A stretch of 64,000 nucleotides of DNA from Candidatus Methanocrinis natronophilus (GCA_029167045.1 JARFPK010000002.1:35957-99956), one strand, 5' to 3'. Shown: positions 18,409 to 28,328, counted from the first letter of the stretch. The notes: a model not told the origin generated them from the sequence alone. Numbers and translations: made by a program.

Positions 18409-18822
18409 CTATGACGGTTCGGCGGCTAGGCCACGAGACGATACCATACCCTTCAGCTTCTGTAAGTTCTCCATAACTTCCGTATGTTCCCGCAGCTTCT
18501 CGTTCTCGAACCACTTGATGATATCGTCGATGGGCACAATCAGAGTATATACCAATGATGGTCGACCCTTACCTCCGGTCTTGACCTCCAGCTCGCTGAC
18601 CAAATTTTCGTCGCGAAGATCTCGCACCGCCACGCTGACCTCGGGCTGGCTTAGGCGCGTAGCATATCCGATCTCCCTCGACGATGCTTCACCCACGTTT
18701 GCCAGATATGTGACTATGAGGGCCATCCTGCGCTGCATCCCCAAACTGTGGAGTATGTCGGCGAACTCGATATCCTCGTTGTCCAGCACTTTGACCGAGC
18801 TTTCCCTCGTATAGATCACCAC
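18409..18822 (-). CDS. Winged-helix transcriptional regulator
   Basis: The predicted protein is 137 aa. The central part is a winged helix-turn-helix of MarR/ArsR type: ALIVTYLANVG..SSREIGYATRLSQPEVSVAVRDLRDENLV, then a wing containing GGKGRPSLVY. The C-terminus is helical and charged (WFENEKLREHTEVMENLQKL), probably for dimerisation. It starts with GTG and overlaps the stop of the upstream LSm/Hfq-like gene by seven bases, so translation is probably coupled. No effector-binding residues can be assigned. Confidence 0.8.
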   Translation of the reverse strand: MVIYTRESSVKVLDNEDIEFADILHSLGMQRRMALIVTYLANVGEASSREIGYATRLSQPEVSVAVRDLRDENLVSELEVKTGGKGRPSLVYTLIVPIDDIIKWFENEKLREHTEVMENLQKLKGMVSSRGLAAEPS

Positions 18823-19121
18823 TTCTGAACCGCAGGCTTCTCCTTCTTGGGCTTGACCTCGTATTCGATTGAAGATATCGCACCTTTGAATACGATCATC
18901 TTCTTACCATGGCCCAGATCGAGGAGCAACTGGTAGAGGTTTTGGGCTTCAAGCACTCCCTTTATGGGTCTGCCGTCCTTCATGCGAATCATGATCGGCC
19001 CGCTTGAGATCTCAGGTATAAACTGGGGCGGGCTGCTGGCCTTCTTTTCAGCCTTGGAAGCATCCATGATGGTTGCAGCATGATCATCAGCATTTCGATC
19101 TATCTCGGCGTTATCGCCCAT
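18816..19121 (-). CDS. Hfq/LSm-like small protein
   Basis: The predicted protein is 101 aa. A disordered charged N-terminus (residues 1-38) precedes an Sm-like core. MIRMKDGRPIKGVLEAQNLYQL resembles the Sm1 strands, and KMIVFKGAISSIEYE resembles the Hfq Sm2 signature (YKHAIST). This would make it an RNA-binding ring protein or a protein-binding Sm-fold module. A Shine-Dalgarno (GAGGGAG) lies before the ATG. The gene overlaps the winged-helix regulator gene, an association worth noting because it pairs a possible RNA chaperone with a DNA-binding regulator. Fold assignment is by motif only. Confidence 0.55.
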   Translation of the reverse strand: MGDNAEIDRNADDHAATIMDASKAEKKASSPPQFIPEISSGPIMIRMKDGRPIKGVLEAQNLYQLLLDLGHGKKMIVFKGAISSIEYEVKPKKEKPAVQKW

Positions 19122-19155
19122 TGCTTGCTCCCTCGGGGAGAAAAACGGTTTGCAG

Positions 19156-19170
19156 AGATTTATATTTTTT
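19156..19170 (-). promoter_or_regulatory. TATA box of the LSm-like / winged-helix operon
   Basis: The minus strand reads AAAAAATATAAATCTC, a strong archaeal TATA element about 40 bases before the ATG at 19121, in a short A/T-rich island. Confidence 0.55.
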
Positions 19171-19225
19171 GATAACTAAAATCTAATCTGACGAGATGCG
19201 AACGTACCTATCCTGTACTCTCAAG

Positions 19226-19621
19226 TCAGTGACAGCCTAACGAGACTGCCTTCAGCTTCCGAGCCTTCTCTGTTGCTGCTGCTTTGTCCATCTTCCGGAT
19301 GGATCCCAGGTGCACGTTCTTGACCTTGTCGCCTTCTCGCCAGCTTGCATACCAATAAGTGTAGGTCGCCTCCCCCTTCTTCGTCTTCTTCGGGATGCTC
19401 CCCTGATAGACCGACAGAGCTTCCAACCTCGCGACGTTCCAGAGGTCTTCGGCCTCTTCCTCTAGTCTGGCAGCTTCCGCCTCCCTCTCCTTTGCACCTG
19501 GATCCATTCCTTGGATCTCTCGGAGCTTTGCACCCTCTTCTCTTAACCTCTTGGCGTCCTCCCTCAGAGCTACGATCTTCTCACCGCTTCCGGTTTCGTA
19601 GACAATCTTTTGCCGTGCCAT
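19226..19621 (-). CDS. Hypothetical protein with YWYxSWREG motif, possible DNA-binding
   Basis: The predicted protein is 131 aa from the ATG at 19621 (a 147-aa form from 19669 would run through the inverted repeat). The N-terminal half is a charged helix (LREDAKRLREEGAKLREIQG). The C-terminal half has TYTYWYASWREGDKVKNVHLG, a beta-hairpin pattern seen in short archaeal proteins and in arm-type DNA-binding segments. No function is known to me. The gene is preceded by two inverted copies of a TTAGTTATGTGAC motif, which could be its own operator. Confidence 0.55.
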   Translation of the reverse strand: MARQKIVYETGSGEKIVALREDAKRLREEGAKLREIQGMDPGAKEREAEAARLEEEAEDLWNVARLEALSVYQGSIPKKTKKGEATYTYWYASWREGDKVKNVHLGSIRKMDKAAATEKARKLKAVSLGCH

Positions 19622-19625
19622 ACAC

Positions 19626-19677
19626 TTAGTTATGTGACTATCATATATAGATATGGCGGCTTGTGTCACATAACTAA
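19626..19677. promoter_or_regulatory. Inverted pair of TTAGTTATGTGAC sites
   Basis: TTAGTTATGTGAC at 19626-19638 and GTCACATAACTAA at about 19665-19677 form an inverted repeat with a spacer containing ATATATAGATATGG. The spacer could hold the promoter of the gene starting at 19621. The same core (GTTATGTGACT) occurs at 332-342 and 16924-16934, at the ends of repeat copies 1 and 3. Confidence 0.5.
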
Positions 19678-19679
19678 AT

Positions 19680-21270
19680 CCCGAGCGTGGCTGTATTCAT
19701 CTGTACAATAGCGTAATTTTCGCAAGGTCTATCAGACGAGGATGATAGCTCGATCAGAGAAAGATCTCGATCTCTCTCGTATTTGATTCGATCCCCAGAG
19801 TGGCCTTTAAGATCTGGCTAAAGCTGTATCTGATTTAACCGTGTTGAAATATTTTCCAGTTACTATAATAGGCAAAATGCATACACATTTTTTTATCATT
19901 TTTCATTTCTCATTTTTTTTGATTACATGGGTCCGCCGAGCAACGCGAGGCGGCGCAGTGCACCTATCCCCTCCCCCCTTTCCAACAACCGTAGAGAAGG
20001 AGGGCGCTGAAGACTGAAGACCGATCCGTCCCGAAGGGTTGTGCGAAGCACATTTGCGGTACCCGTGCTCCCGAGCCCCTTTCCAGGTCGATGGATAAAG
20101 ACCAGGCTGAAAGATCGAGGAGGATCAATAGGGTCGCCCAACGCACATTTGCGTCCACCCGGCCCGTCGCCCCACCGCCGAAGCGGCAGGACCAAGAAAG
20201 CGGATCGGGCTGATCATGGCATCCGGTCACGCGCGAACACCCAGACACGCGCGGACCGGGGCCTTGATCTGCCCGGGACGCTCACACTGCCGCTTCGGCA
20301 ACAAGGGGGCGACGGGTCGCGCAAATGTTCTGCTCGGGCGAGCCGACGGCCGATTTAGCGATTCCACAGCCCCTCTATTCAAATCGATGAACGCCACGAA
20401 GTTAGTGGAATCAGCATATATCCAGCTTACAACCGGCACCTTGGCACCGGCGCTAGCAGGCAAGTGTGGACACCCAGTTGAGAAAAGAACTCGCCTGAGG
20501 TAGGATATCTTCGCCTCCGCTGCCCGCCTCGGGACCGTCGGGCGAAATGGACTGGGCCCCCTTCTACGCAATTAGTGACCCCAGCATGAGTTCGGGCATA
20601 CCCACTCATTTTACGCCGCCCTTGGCCTGTGGTCACGATAAATCCCCACCCCCGATTTTGGTAGTCGCTCGCCTCCCTGGAAATTAGCGCACCGATGATG
20701 ATGATCATCCTACCGAGAACCCCCGCAATAGAGCCGGCTGATAAGATAGAGCGCATAATGAAAGTTGTCCGGAAGGAGCTCTCCAATCAGAGTTGCGAAA
20801 AGCCAGCCCGGGATATATCAGACTCGGCATCCAGAGCATCCATAGGTGAATTCAGATCAGCTCCCGCCCCAATTGATACAGGTCCACATATCTTCCCCCG
20901 CCCCCTGATAGTCAGCCTATGAACTAGCCTACTCAATTCATCATCACCGCAAGAAAGCTATTCATATGGTTGCATTTTATCTCACGCCTCCGTATCCCGG
21001 ATAGACAGCAAACCCCGCCCTCATGTAACATCGACGACCTCAGTTTCTCTGTTGAATAGTTTTCAGGACCGAAGGCCCCCATTCTGTTCATCCTGCAAAT
21101 ATGCTCCCGCCGCAATTTTAGCAGATAAGCGGATAACCCCGCCCCATGAGAATCAAGGCCTAATAATCTCCGGCTTTTGCCATCGACACCCCTAACGCTA
21201 ACAGATCCTTGGGACCAACCAACGCGGACTACTCATAGGACTAAAGGAGTGAGATACCAATCATGCATTT
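19680..21270. other. Gene-poor stretch with AT-rich tract and mini-hairpins
   Basis: I see no convincing gene. The tract 19875-19922 is T-rich (CATTTTTTTATCATTTTTCATTTCTCA). Perfect short hairpins occur at 20041-20051 (GTGC-GAA-GCAC), 20175-20186 (CCGC-CGAA-GCGG) and 20289-20299 (GCCG-CTT-CGGC). The blocks 20144-20192 and 20288-20333 are imperfect inverted copies of each other, sharing CCGCTTCGGC, GGCGACGGG and GCAAATGT. Frames in the region are GC-skew artefacts without start signals or family features. 20580-21270 shows nothing further. Confidence 0.5.
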
Positions 21271-21289
21271 AATCAATCTGTATTACAAA

Positions 21290-21312
21290 GATTGAAATAC
21301 TTATTATAAGAT
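21290..21312 (+). promoter_or_regulatory. Candidate promoter of the dockerin-SBP gene
   Basis: GAAATACTTATTATAAGATACA is TATA-like and lies about 85 bases before the ATG at 21389. This would leave an untranslated leader of roughly 50-60 bases. A GGAGG-like sequence (CTGGAGGAGTTGT) precedes the ATG. Confidence 0.4.
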
Positions 21313-21388
21313 ACAATATCTTAGTTACTGACGGCGAATCGTAATCCATGATATACCGTCAAGCCCGTCAAGCTGGAGGAGTTGTATT

Positions 21389-22624
21389 ATGAATTCGAAA
21401 TTGAGATTGGTGCTCGCATCCATCTTATTGTTGGCTATACCCTCAATAGCAGCAGGGTACACTCTGCAAATCTACGGAAATGCCAATATGGATGGCGTCA
21501 TTGATGAGCAAGACCTAGTCGCCCTGAGAGGAATGATCGATGGTACGATTGAACCTACAGATCTAGCTGATGCCAACATGGACGGTATCCTCGACGAATA
21601 TGATCTGGCTAAAGTGGAGGAGATTATTCGAGGCGATCCTACAGAGATTCATCTCATCGACTCAACTGGTAGGGTCGTTAACATAAAAACGCCCGTTAAA
21701 AGGATAGTTCCCCTTCACATGCGGCACGCTACAGCAGTTATTGTTCTGGGCGGGGAGGATGCGATAGGCGGGGTTGACACAACCGTCCACGAAAGAGAAC
21801 TTCTCTTTCCACACCTGAAGGATACACCATCTATTGGATCTACCCGGGAGCCAGATATCGAAGCGATTATCGAGCTCGACCCAGATCTCGTCATCACCTT
21901 CACTCACCTGGGGCTACAGGACCAATTGGACGAAAAACTGCCGCCAAACGTTGCCCTAGTAAGGGCTGACCTCTCAAGGTCTGATTACCTGAAGGAAGAG
22001 ATGATGAAGCTCGGTTATATCATAGGTAACAGAGACGCAGTTGAAGATTACGAAATATGGTACGAAAGCTATATCGGAACCGTTGAAGATAGGGTCTCAA
22101 CCATACCTGTAGAGGACAGGGTAACAGTATTAATGGAGCGTGAAAGCCCCGACCGACAACCTTCAGTCAGGTGGGCCTATGCTACGGATACCGGATATAC
22201 CGATCTGTCTGATGTCGCCGGCGGGGTGAATATTGCTCAGTCGCTGATCAGTTACCACGGAGACGTTGAATCGGAGTGGGTTATGGAACAGAACCCTGAT
22301 GTGATCATCGGTCTCTCTTACAGTGGCGGCTACAAGGTCGATGACGACTTGCCACTTAAGGCATACCGAGACGCTATCATGGAAGCGCCAGGGTTTGAGT
22401 TCGTGAATGCCGTTAAGGATGGACGAGTCCACATCATATCGGGCGATTTCTCACTAGGACCTCAAATGACGATCGGTACTGTGGTCGTTGCTAAGTGGCT
22501 CTACCCTGACCTCTTTCAGGATATGGATCCAGAGTTGATCCACCAGGAGTTCCTGAGAGACTTGATGAAAGTCGACTATGACCTATCAAACCATGGAGCT
22601 TTCGTCTATCCGCCTATGGATTGA
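21389..22624 (+). CDS. Dockerin-fused ABC transporter substrate-binding protein (cobalamin/siderophore type)
   Basis: The predicted protein is 411 aa. After a signal peptide (residues 1-22) comes a type I dockerin-like pair of calcium-binding loops (NANMDGVIDEQD and DANMDGILDEYD, about 30-80). Next is a BtuF/FhuD-type periplasmic binding domain (about 90-400), recognisable by RIVPLHMRHATAVIVLGG, PDIEAIIELDPDLVITF and the C-terminal WLYPDLF. Such proteins capture corrinoids or iron chelates for an ABC importer. No permease or ATPase gene is adjacent. The dockerin may attach the binding protein to a surface cohesin. Confidence 0.85.
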   Translation: MNSKLRLVLASILLLAIPSIAAGYTLQIYGNANMDGVIDEQDLVALRGMIDGTIEPTDLADANMDGILDEYDLAKVEEIIRGDPTEIHLIDSTGRVVNIKTPVKRIVPLHMRHATAVIVLGGEDAIGGVDTTVHERELLFPHLKDTPSIGSTREPDIEAIIELDPDLVITFTHLGLQDQLDEKLPPNVALVRADLSRSDYLKEEMMKLGYIIGNRDAVEDYEIWYESYIGTVEDRVSTIPVEDRVTVLMERESPDRQPSVRWAYATDTGYTDLSDVAGGVNIAQSLISYHGDVESEWVMEQNPDVIIGLSYSGGYKVDDDLPLKAYRDAIMEAPGFEFVNAVKDGRVHIISGDFSLGPQMTIGTVVVAKWLYPDLFQDMDPELIHQEFLRDLMKVDYDLSNHGAFVYPPMD

Positions 22625-24467
22625 ATATGAATAGGCCATCAGGATAAAGTGATGTATCTGGCATCGTAATTTCAACCTAGCCATGCTTCATCTTGACTAT
22701 TGGTGGAGCATGTCTTTTTTCCTCGTTTGATGGATATTATTACTTTGGACGCAATGAATGATACGATTCGGTTTCATTCTATCTCGATAACCCTTTTTCT
22801 TGGACTGGCTTAATTCTCTGCCGATACCTCCCCGGCACGAATTCTGGTGCTGAAGAGAACTCGAAAGGCGGATGTTTTATGCTGGATATTGTCTGTAGAG
22901 GCTGTTTTGGGCCCCAATATTTCCCGAGGTTTGCTTTGAGATAGCAGACGCACAGATTTCGGCCCAGAAACGGCTGTACGGTGAATATAGACGTATTCCT
23001 CGCGGTCCGAAATGACCGAAACCCCCCGGGGGTTGAGGCTCTTTCCCACCAACCCACCAACAGCGAAGCAGGATGGTCATCACATGCAAGGTGGAGAGGT
23101 CCACACGATCGATTGATTCCATGAAAATAGGTCATGCAGGAGTCGACCAGGATGGTAGGCGCCAAGTTTCAAAGCTTATCGCCTATCCCGGGCGGCAGTG
23201 GCACTCAACGATCACGTGATCAACCGCGCCCTTGGGCGCGGCGCAAGTACGAGTTTCGCGATCCCATCCAAAAATCTCGACTCATTAGCAAAAACGCTCA
23301 GCATTGCAGATGCTGTTGCAGCGCAATAATGGTCTCTGCTCGAGACGTAGGAGAAAATCATGATGCTCCCAAGCAGCACAGACATTATCTGATGGCAATA
23401 TGGGTGGAACTCTCTCCCCACAGCACAAGTGAATGGATATCTTAACGTAGGGATACGATGCATCATGCCCGATGCCAAAGGAGGGTCATTCCCCGTCGTC
23501 CAGATGGGTCAGCACGTCACCCCGTAAGAGCGTCGATATCATCCTCTTATAAATCTCGGCGGCCGGAACATCCCCAGCGTTGTGCCCCCTTTATGGCCGT
23601 TTACTATTCGGATTCCCGGGATCCTCTCCCGGATATCACCGCTCTCAAGCGCATTCGTAGCTGCCTACTATGCTGAGGCACAAGTCTCGACCGGATCAGC
23701 AATCCAGCTCGCGCGCCCAGGGCGGCTGCTCGCAGCTTATCCCGCGCCGAAGGCGCCATCTCATCAGACCGATCCGCATCTTGCAACGGGCGCAAGACAT
23801 CTAGCCCCGGGCTTTATCTCCACCAACAAAGCTATGCAGCACCCGTGAACCCGGAATACTGTCGAATCCCGGGCCCCTTCTCCCACAAAACGTCGCGAAG
23901 CGACGGCGTTCTCGACACCCGGATCCCGGGGCCCGACCCCCCACCAAACGCGCGAAGCGCGGCGCACCATTAACCAGCACAACAAAGCGGTCAAGACATG
24001 TCCCCCGGGTCCACACCTCCGACCACGTATGAACACGGCCCAAATATCGCCAAACGCATGAGATAGCGGCGCTGGATCAGTACCCTTAAACGGACGGCGA
24101 GTCCCGGGCACCCCACACCAACCAACAAAAAACATGTGCGTCCGGGCTGCAGAGCAAACTACGTCATCACAAGAAAAGCAACTCACGATACCAACATAGC
24201 CCACACACACCACACCAACACAACAACACCGTAGCCGCTACCACCACACCACCCAAACCACACATTTGCCAGGATAGCTCATTCGAATAATGAAATGAAA
24301 ATGAGAATGAGAAAAAATATACATGCAATATACACTATATTAGTAACTCAAAATTATCACCTAAATATAAACCATTCAATTTAATAACGGATTAAAAAAT
24401 TAAATATAGATTTATATAAATTGCCCTCAATCGCATTGAAAACTGATTCGTATCATTGGGGATCAAA
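22625..24467. other. Gene-free stretch with mini-hairpins, CA-rich and AT-rich tracts
   Basis: No frame here has a start signal or recognisable product. Perfect hairpins lie at 23225-23240 (CGCGCCC-TT-GGGCGCG), 23744-23756 (GCGCC-GAA-GGCGC), 23891-23905 (CGTCGC-GAA-GCGACG) and 23949-23961 (CGCGC-GAA-GCGCG). A CA-rich low-complexity tract spans about 24200-24265. An AT-rich tract spans 24280-24440. The latter contains AATGAAATGAAAATGAGAATGA, which resembles the 19875-19922 tract in inverted orientation. Decayed mobile DNA or a replication region is possible. Confidence 0.45.
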
Positions 24468-27400
24468 TCACCTTGGTGGATGAAGTCTACCTTTATCGTC
24501 CTTTGCCCATCCCATGGACTGGAGGCTATTAAGGGCTACTCCGGACTTGAGATCGTCCCATTTTTTGGCCTGCATCAAGATCTTGGTAGTTAAACCGTTG
24601 GTTTGGATTGCAAGTTCCTCGAAATAGGATATTGGCAACCCAAAGATCTCGCCCGCCTCCCCAGAGGGCTTTGGCTCTGGTGTTCGATATTTTTCCAGGT
24701 AATCGGCCTGTCGCCTGTGGCCGTCCCGAAGCTCATCGGCTATACTCTGACGGTCATCGGGCTCGGGGGTCTCGTCACTGAGGTCGCCCATATCCTCGGT
24801 TTCGGACCCCTCCTCGACACAAACTACACCAGAACCTGGCTTAGCTACAGAAGATTTCCCAGCTGTAGTTTCGCAAACCGATATCCTGCGACCAGAAACT
24901 ACAGCAACTACATCAACTACATCGAAATCGCGATAACTCTCATAGGTAATGTGATCTTCTTTTTCGCAGGCTTCGATGAAACAGTAAATTCGAAATATCT
25001 CCTCTATAACCCGGAGTAAGGTATCTGATGTAGTTGGTGTAGTTATGTAGTTATCGATAGCGATTTCTCTGACCCCATCCTGTAGTTTTGCTGTAGTCTC
25101 ACTGTAGTTGCTGTAGTCCGAGAACTGGGTTATGTGGTCAGCATAAGCTTCCGATGGCGTTTTTACTAGATATAGGCCGTTATACACTCGCGCGGACTTT
25201 CCATCGACGGTCGTCACTGACGAACCTATCCCGTATTTCTTTGAAATTTCCTCACCGAGCTGTCCTTGTGTAGCGGGGGTCGGGACGTTGAACCGTTTGC
25301 AATATTCGACGTAAGAGTTATATGCGTCGCTTGTTGTCAATTTTTTTGGGCCTTTATACCCTTTTGGCATAACTGTCGAAATGCACTCATCGAGGAAATA
25401 GCTCAACGAATATCGCTGCCGTTTATGCTCCTCTTCAGCCTCTTCCAAAGACTTGCGGGTATAGATCTTCCTTGACTTGATGAGGTGTGGAGCGCGGGCG
25501 GCGATTATCGCGACTAGTCCGGATAGGCTACTTGCCTGAATAAGCGACGCCTCGAGACGACGGTCAATCGGTCTCATTCCGGGACCATCGCCGAAGGTAT
25601 AACAAAAATCGAGCCTGCACGTACGACGCTTCCGTCCGTAACTATCGTCCCCATAGTCTATAGCGTTGTTGCTATCGAGGATCGGGATCGCATGGGGTTT
25701 GCCTCGCGTCCTGCCGCCGTACTTTACATCGGCATCCAATAACTCACCGGTTGCAATCTTCTTCAGGGCGGAAATGCTATCTTTCACCCCTTCGACCTCA
25801 GAGATTATCCAGAGATCGACGTCGAGGAGAGCCCCTGGTCCAAACCTTGATGATTTGAGTTCAGGCAACTCGATAGCGGTGCTTCTCTCAGCAGTAAAGA
25901 GAGCGAGCAGAACCCGCTCAAAGGTTCCTTTGCCGTTTGCCCCACCTCCGATCAATTGAACGATTACATCGAATGGAATACGTAGAGCAACCGCAGTCAT
26001 TACATCGATCGCAGTTAAAACGTCCCTTGGATCAGACAATGAAGTGCAGAGGAACCAGATGAACTTCATCCAGTCGGCGTCTTCGCAGTCCCAGTTTGCG
26101 CCGTACTTGAAGGAGAAATAGTCATCTGCTTGGAATTCCCGAAACTCGCCCGTCTCCAGATCGAGTACTCCGTTCTGCAGAGGCATAACATAGGGATTCG
26201 GGTTGAAGATTACTGGTGTGAGTTGTTTTTCGGATCTTATCCGGTCAATTACTTCACCCACGTCCCGGCGGTTTGCAAAGTCGCCAGCGGTGCGATACAT
26301 TGCTTGGGACATCTTCGCTATACCGGTGGGCCGATAGATCTCGCCGTCAAACCAGTAAATATCCTTTCCACCGTTGACCATCGCCAAATCCAGTTTAGAC
26401 ATCAGAGTATCTGCGGCTTTTGATCTTGAAAATTTGTAATCTCCCTTGCCGTCCTTGTCGTAACAGAAATCTTCAATAGTAAAATCGGCTCCACGGTCGC
26501 CCGGTATGATGACGTCGGTATCGTAATCGATCCCTTGTTTGGCAAGCTGCTTGTTGTACTTCTTTAGCCGGCCGTATGCTTGTAATAGTCGATCGACTGG
26601 GATTTCTTCCCCAGCTTTGATCATATCAATAATTGGCAGGAAGAATTCGACATCGTTTCTGTTGAAACCTATGCAGTCTATTGATTTTGCCCCATCACAC
26701 CACGATGCCACTGCCTCGATCGCTTGCTGTACTGACACTGCATCGACGCCGTCGTTTTGCCTCTTTTGATCTTGAGCCTTTTGTTGCTCTTTTTCGGCGA
26801 AATCTTTTATGATCTTATTTATAGTGCTTTTTTTTACGTTGACTTTGCCAACGACCTGATCATATAGAACGGGTTCATTATCTCGGAGGTCCAGGAGATC
26901 GCAGAGGATAGATTCATTCTTGGAACCGGCAACGGGGTCCGCGTTAAACTCCTCAACCAGTTTATCAGCACCGAGCTTAATATCCTCGATCGTCCTTGAG
27001 CGCTTGTCAGTGTAATCTCCGGGCCATCGGCATTCTTTACATCGTTCATCAGGTACGCATAGCTCCATTCCGCCAAAACCGAGCATCGGATAACCCGCGC
27101 TCGTCTTCTTGATGGTTTCACAGTTCGGGGAATTGATTACCCCGTAAGACGTATAGAAGATCCTCGTTTCCACATTGCACTTCATCGCTATTGGATACCA
27201 GATCTCAAAGGCCGCTTCTTCTGAATAGCCGGATTGATACAACCATGTAGCTAGGGCTCCGCAAACCCGATGCGCCCCAGCCCCGCCCGGGAACTCCAGT
27301 AGTGCTCGATAGAAGGGACACCAGGCCTCGACGGGGACAGGCTCGGTGGCTCGTCGGATCTCCCCCGTGGTCTTCGCCTTCGTCGTCACGCCCTCCTCGG

Positions 27401-28328
27401 CCTTCGTCTTGTAGGATTCGAGGATCCGGGCGAGAGCGGTCCTCTCTCCCTTGCCTGTACGCCAGGAATCGAGCCAGACCATCGCCCGCGCCACCGTCTC
27501 CGTGGGGAGGTCTGGAACCCGCGCTGCGTCCAGGTCGATCCGAATATCATCTTTATCGAGTGGGACGACCGCGAAAGGTAGATCCCTGTGAATCGACAGC
27601 AAGCACTTGATCTTACGCTTCTGGTTGTTGAGCTTATCGAATTTCACTCGCCCCGCGTGCTCCGGATGCTCCGAGAAAAACTCAACCTCGATATCCGCCA
27701 AAAGGTCATTGAAGGCCATCAGCCAGATTTTGAAGTCGCTATCGAGTCGGGCCCGGTCGAAGTCGGGGAGGGCCCTCACTTCAGACATATCGGAGAGCCC
27801 CGGATGGAGCCAGACGTAAATCCCCTGACCGGAGAAGAGCACCCCGACGGCCTCCGAGATACCCCGGTCCCGTAGATACACCACCATGAACGTCGCCGCC
27901 GCTTCCAGGGCCTCGATGCGGCCTTCGTGATAAATCTTCGATCTAGGCTTACCTTCTTTGTCGCCCTCGTCAGCCTCATCTTTAGTCGCGTCAATATCGG
28001 CGAAGAGGGTGTAGGCGATTAAGTCGCCCCGTTCTCCAATAGGTTCCACGGATTTACCCTCGCCACCTGGGCCCTCCTCCCACGGTACAGAGGTCTCGAA
28101 TACTTCTGGGTCAAATACATCAGCAGTTATATACAGTGTCCGAGCCCTGCTTATTGTGTCGTCAAAATCGTCTGGGCTCCGGAGTCGCACCTTTTTATCT
28201 TGGTGTACATACCACCCATTGTCACCGTTGAGGGCTCGCAGACCTCCTCCATAATTGCATTGCCGCAGGACGATATCTCGGACCTCAGGGCGCTCGTAAT
28301 GCTCTTCCGTGATAGAGGAGGAGGACAC
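24468..28328 (-). CDS. AEP primase / SF3 helicase replication protein of a mobile element
   Basis: The predicted protein is 1286 aa. The N-terminal part has archaeo-eukaryotic primase features: DID at residues 111-113 and SGQGIYVWLH at 166-175 (the usual sGxGxHxW motif). The C-terminal half is a D5/P4-type superfamily 3 helicase with Walker A GGGANGKGT (about residue 790) and an acidic Walker B-like WIISEVEG. Such fusions prime and unwind plasmid or viral DNA. The tail (1100-1286) is lower complexity. The GTG start follows GAGGAGG at nine bases. It is the largest gene of the element bounded by the integrase and tRNA-Leu. Confidence 0.85.
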   Translation of the reverse strand: MSSSSITEEHYERPEVRDIVLRQCNYGGGLRALNGDNGWYVHQDKKVRLRSPDDFDDTISRARTLYITADVFDPEVFETSVPWEEGPGGEGKSVEPIGERGDLIAYTLFADIDATKDEADEGDKEGKPRSKIYHEGRIEALEAAATFMVVYLRDRGISEAVGVLFSGQGIYVWLHPGLSDMSEVRALPDFDRARLDSDFKIWLMAFNDLLADIEVEFFSEHPEHAGRVKFDKLNNQKRKIKCLLSIHRDLPFAVVPLDKDDIRIDLDAARVPDLPTETVARAMVWLDSWRTGKGERTALARILESYKTKAEEGVTTKAKTTGEIRRATEPVPVEAWCPFYRALLEFPGGAGAHRVCGALATWLYQSGYSEEAAFEIWYPIAMKCNVETRIFYTSYGVINSPNCETIKKTSAGYPMLGFGGMELCVPDERCKECRWPGDYTDKRSRTIEDIKLGADKLVEEFNADPVAGSKNESILCDLLDLRDNEPVLYDQVVGKVNVKKSTINKIIKDFAEKEQQKAQDQKRQNDGVDAVSVQQAIEAVASWCDGAKSIDCIGFNRNDVEFFLPIIDMIKAGEEIPVDRLLQAYGRLKKYNKQLAKQGIDYDTDVIIPGDRGADFTIEDFCYDKDGKGDYKFSRSKAADTLMSKLDLAMVNGGKDIYWFDGEIYRPTGIAKMSQAMYRTAGDFANRRDVGEVIDRIRSEKQLTPVIFNPNPYVMPLQNGVLDLETGEFREFQADDYFSFKYGANWDCEDADWMKFIWFLCTSLSDPRDVLTAIDVMTAVALRIPFDVIVQLIGGGANGKGTFERVLLALFTAERSTAIELPELKSSRFGPGALLDVDLWIISEVEGVKDSISALKKIATGELLDADVKYGGRTRGKPHAIPILDSNNAIDYGDDSYGRKRRTCRLDFCYTFGDGPGMRPIDRRLEASLIQASSLSGLVAIIAARAPHLIKSRKIYTRKSLEEAEEEHKRQRYSLSYFLDECISTVMPKGYKGPKKLTTSDAYNSYVEYCKRFNVPTPATQGQLGEEISKKYGIGSSVTTVDGKSARVYNGLYLVKTPSEAYADHITQFSDYSNYSETTAKLQDGVREIAIDNYITTPTTSDTLLRVIEEIFRIYCFIEACEKEDHITYESYRDFDVVDVVAVVSGRRISVCETTAGKSSVAKPGSGVVCVEEGSETEDMGDLSDETPEPDDRQSIADELRDGHRRQADYLEKYRTPEPKPSGEAGEIFGLPISYFEELAIQTNGLTTKILMQAKKWDDLKSGVALNSLQSMGWAKDDKGRLHPPR

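Noticed and set aside
20041..20571. Several 90-115-aa frames in the GC-rich part of the gene-poor stretch
   Set aside because: Overlap one another on both strands and lack start signals; inverted repeats explain the open frames.
23860..23880. TCGAATCCC, considered as a second attachment site copying the tRNA T-arm
   Set aside because: Only nine bases match and the orientation is opposite to the tRNA-Leu; not a direct repeat of the tRNA end.
23764..24213. 149-aa minus-strand frame in the hairpin region
   Set aside because: Composition biased by CA/GT repeats and hairpins, no ribosome-binding site, no known motif.
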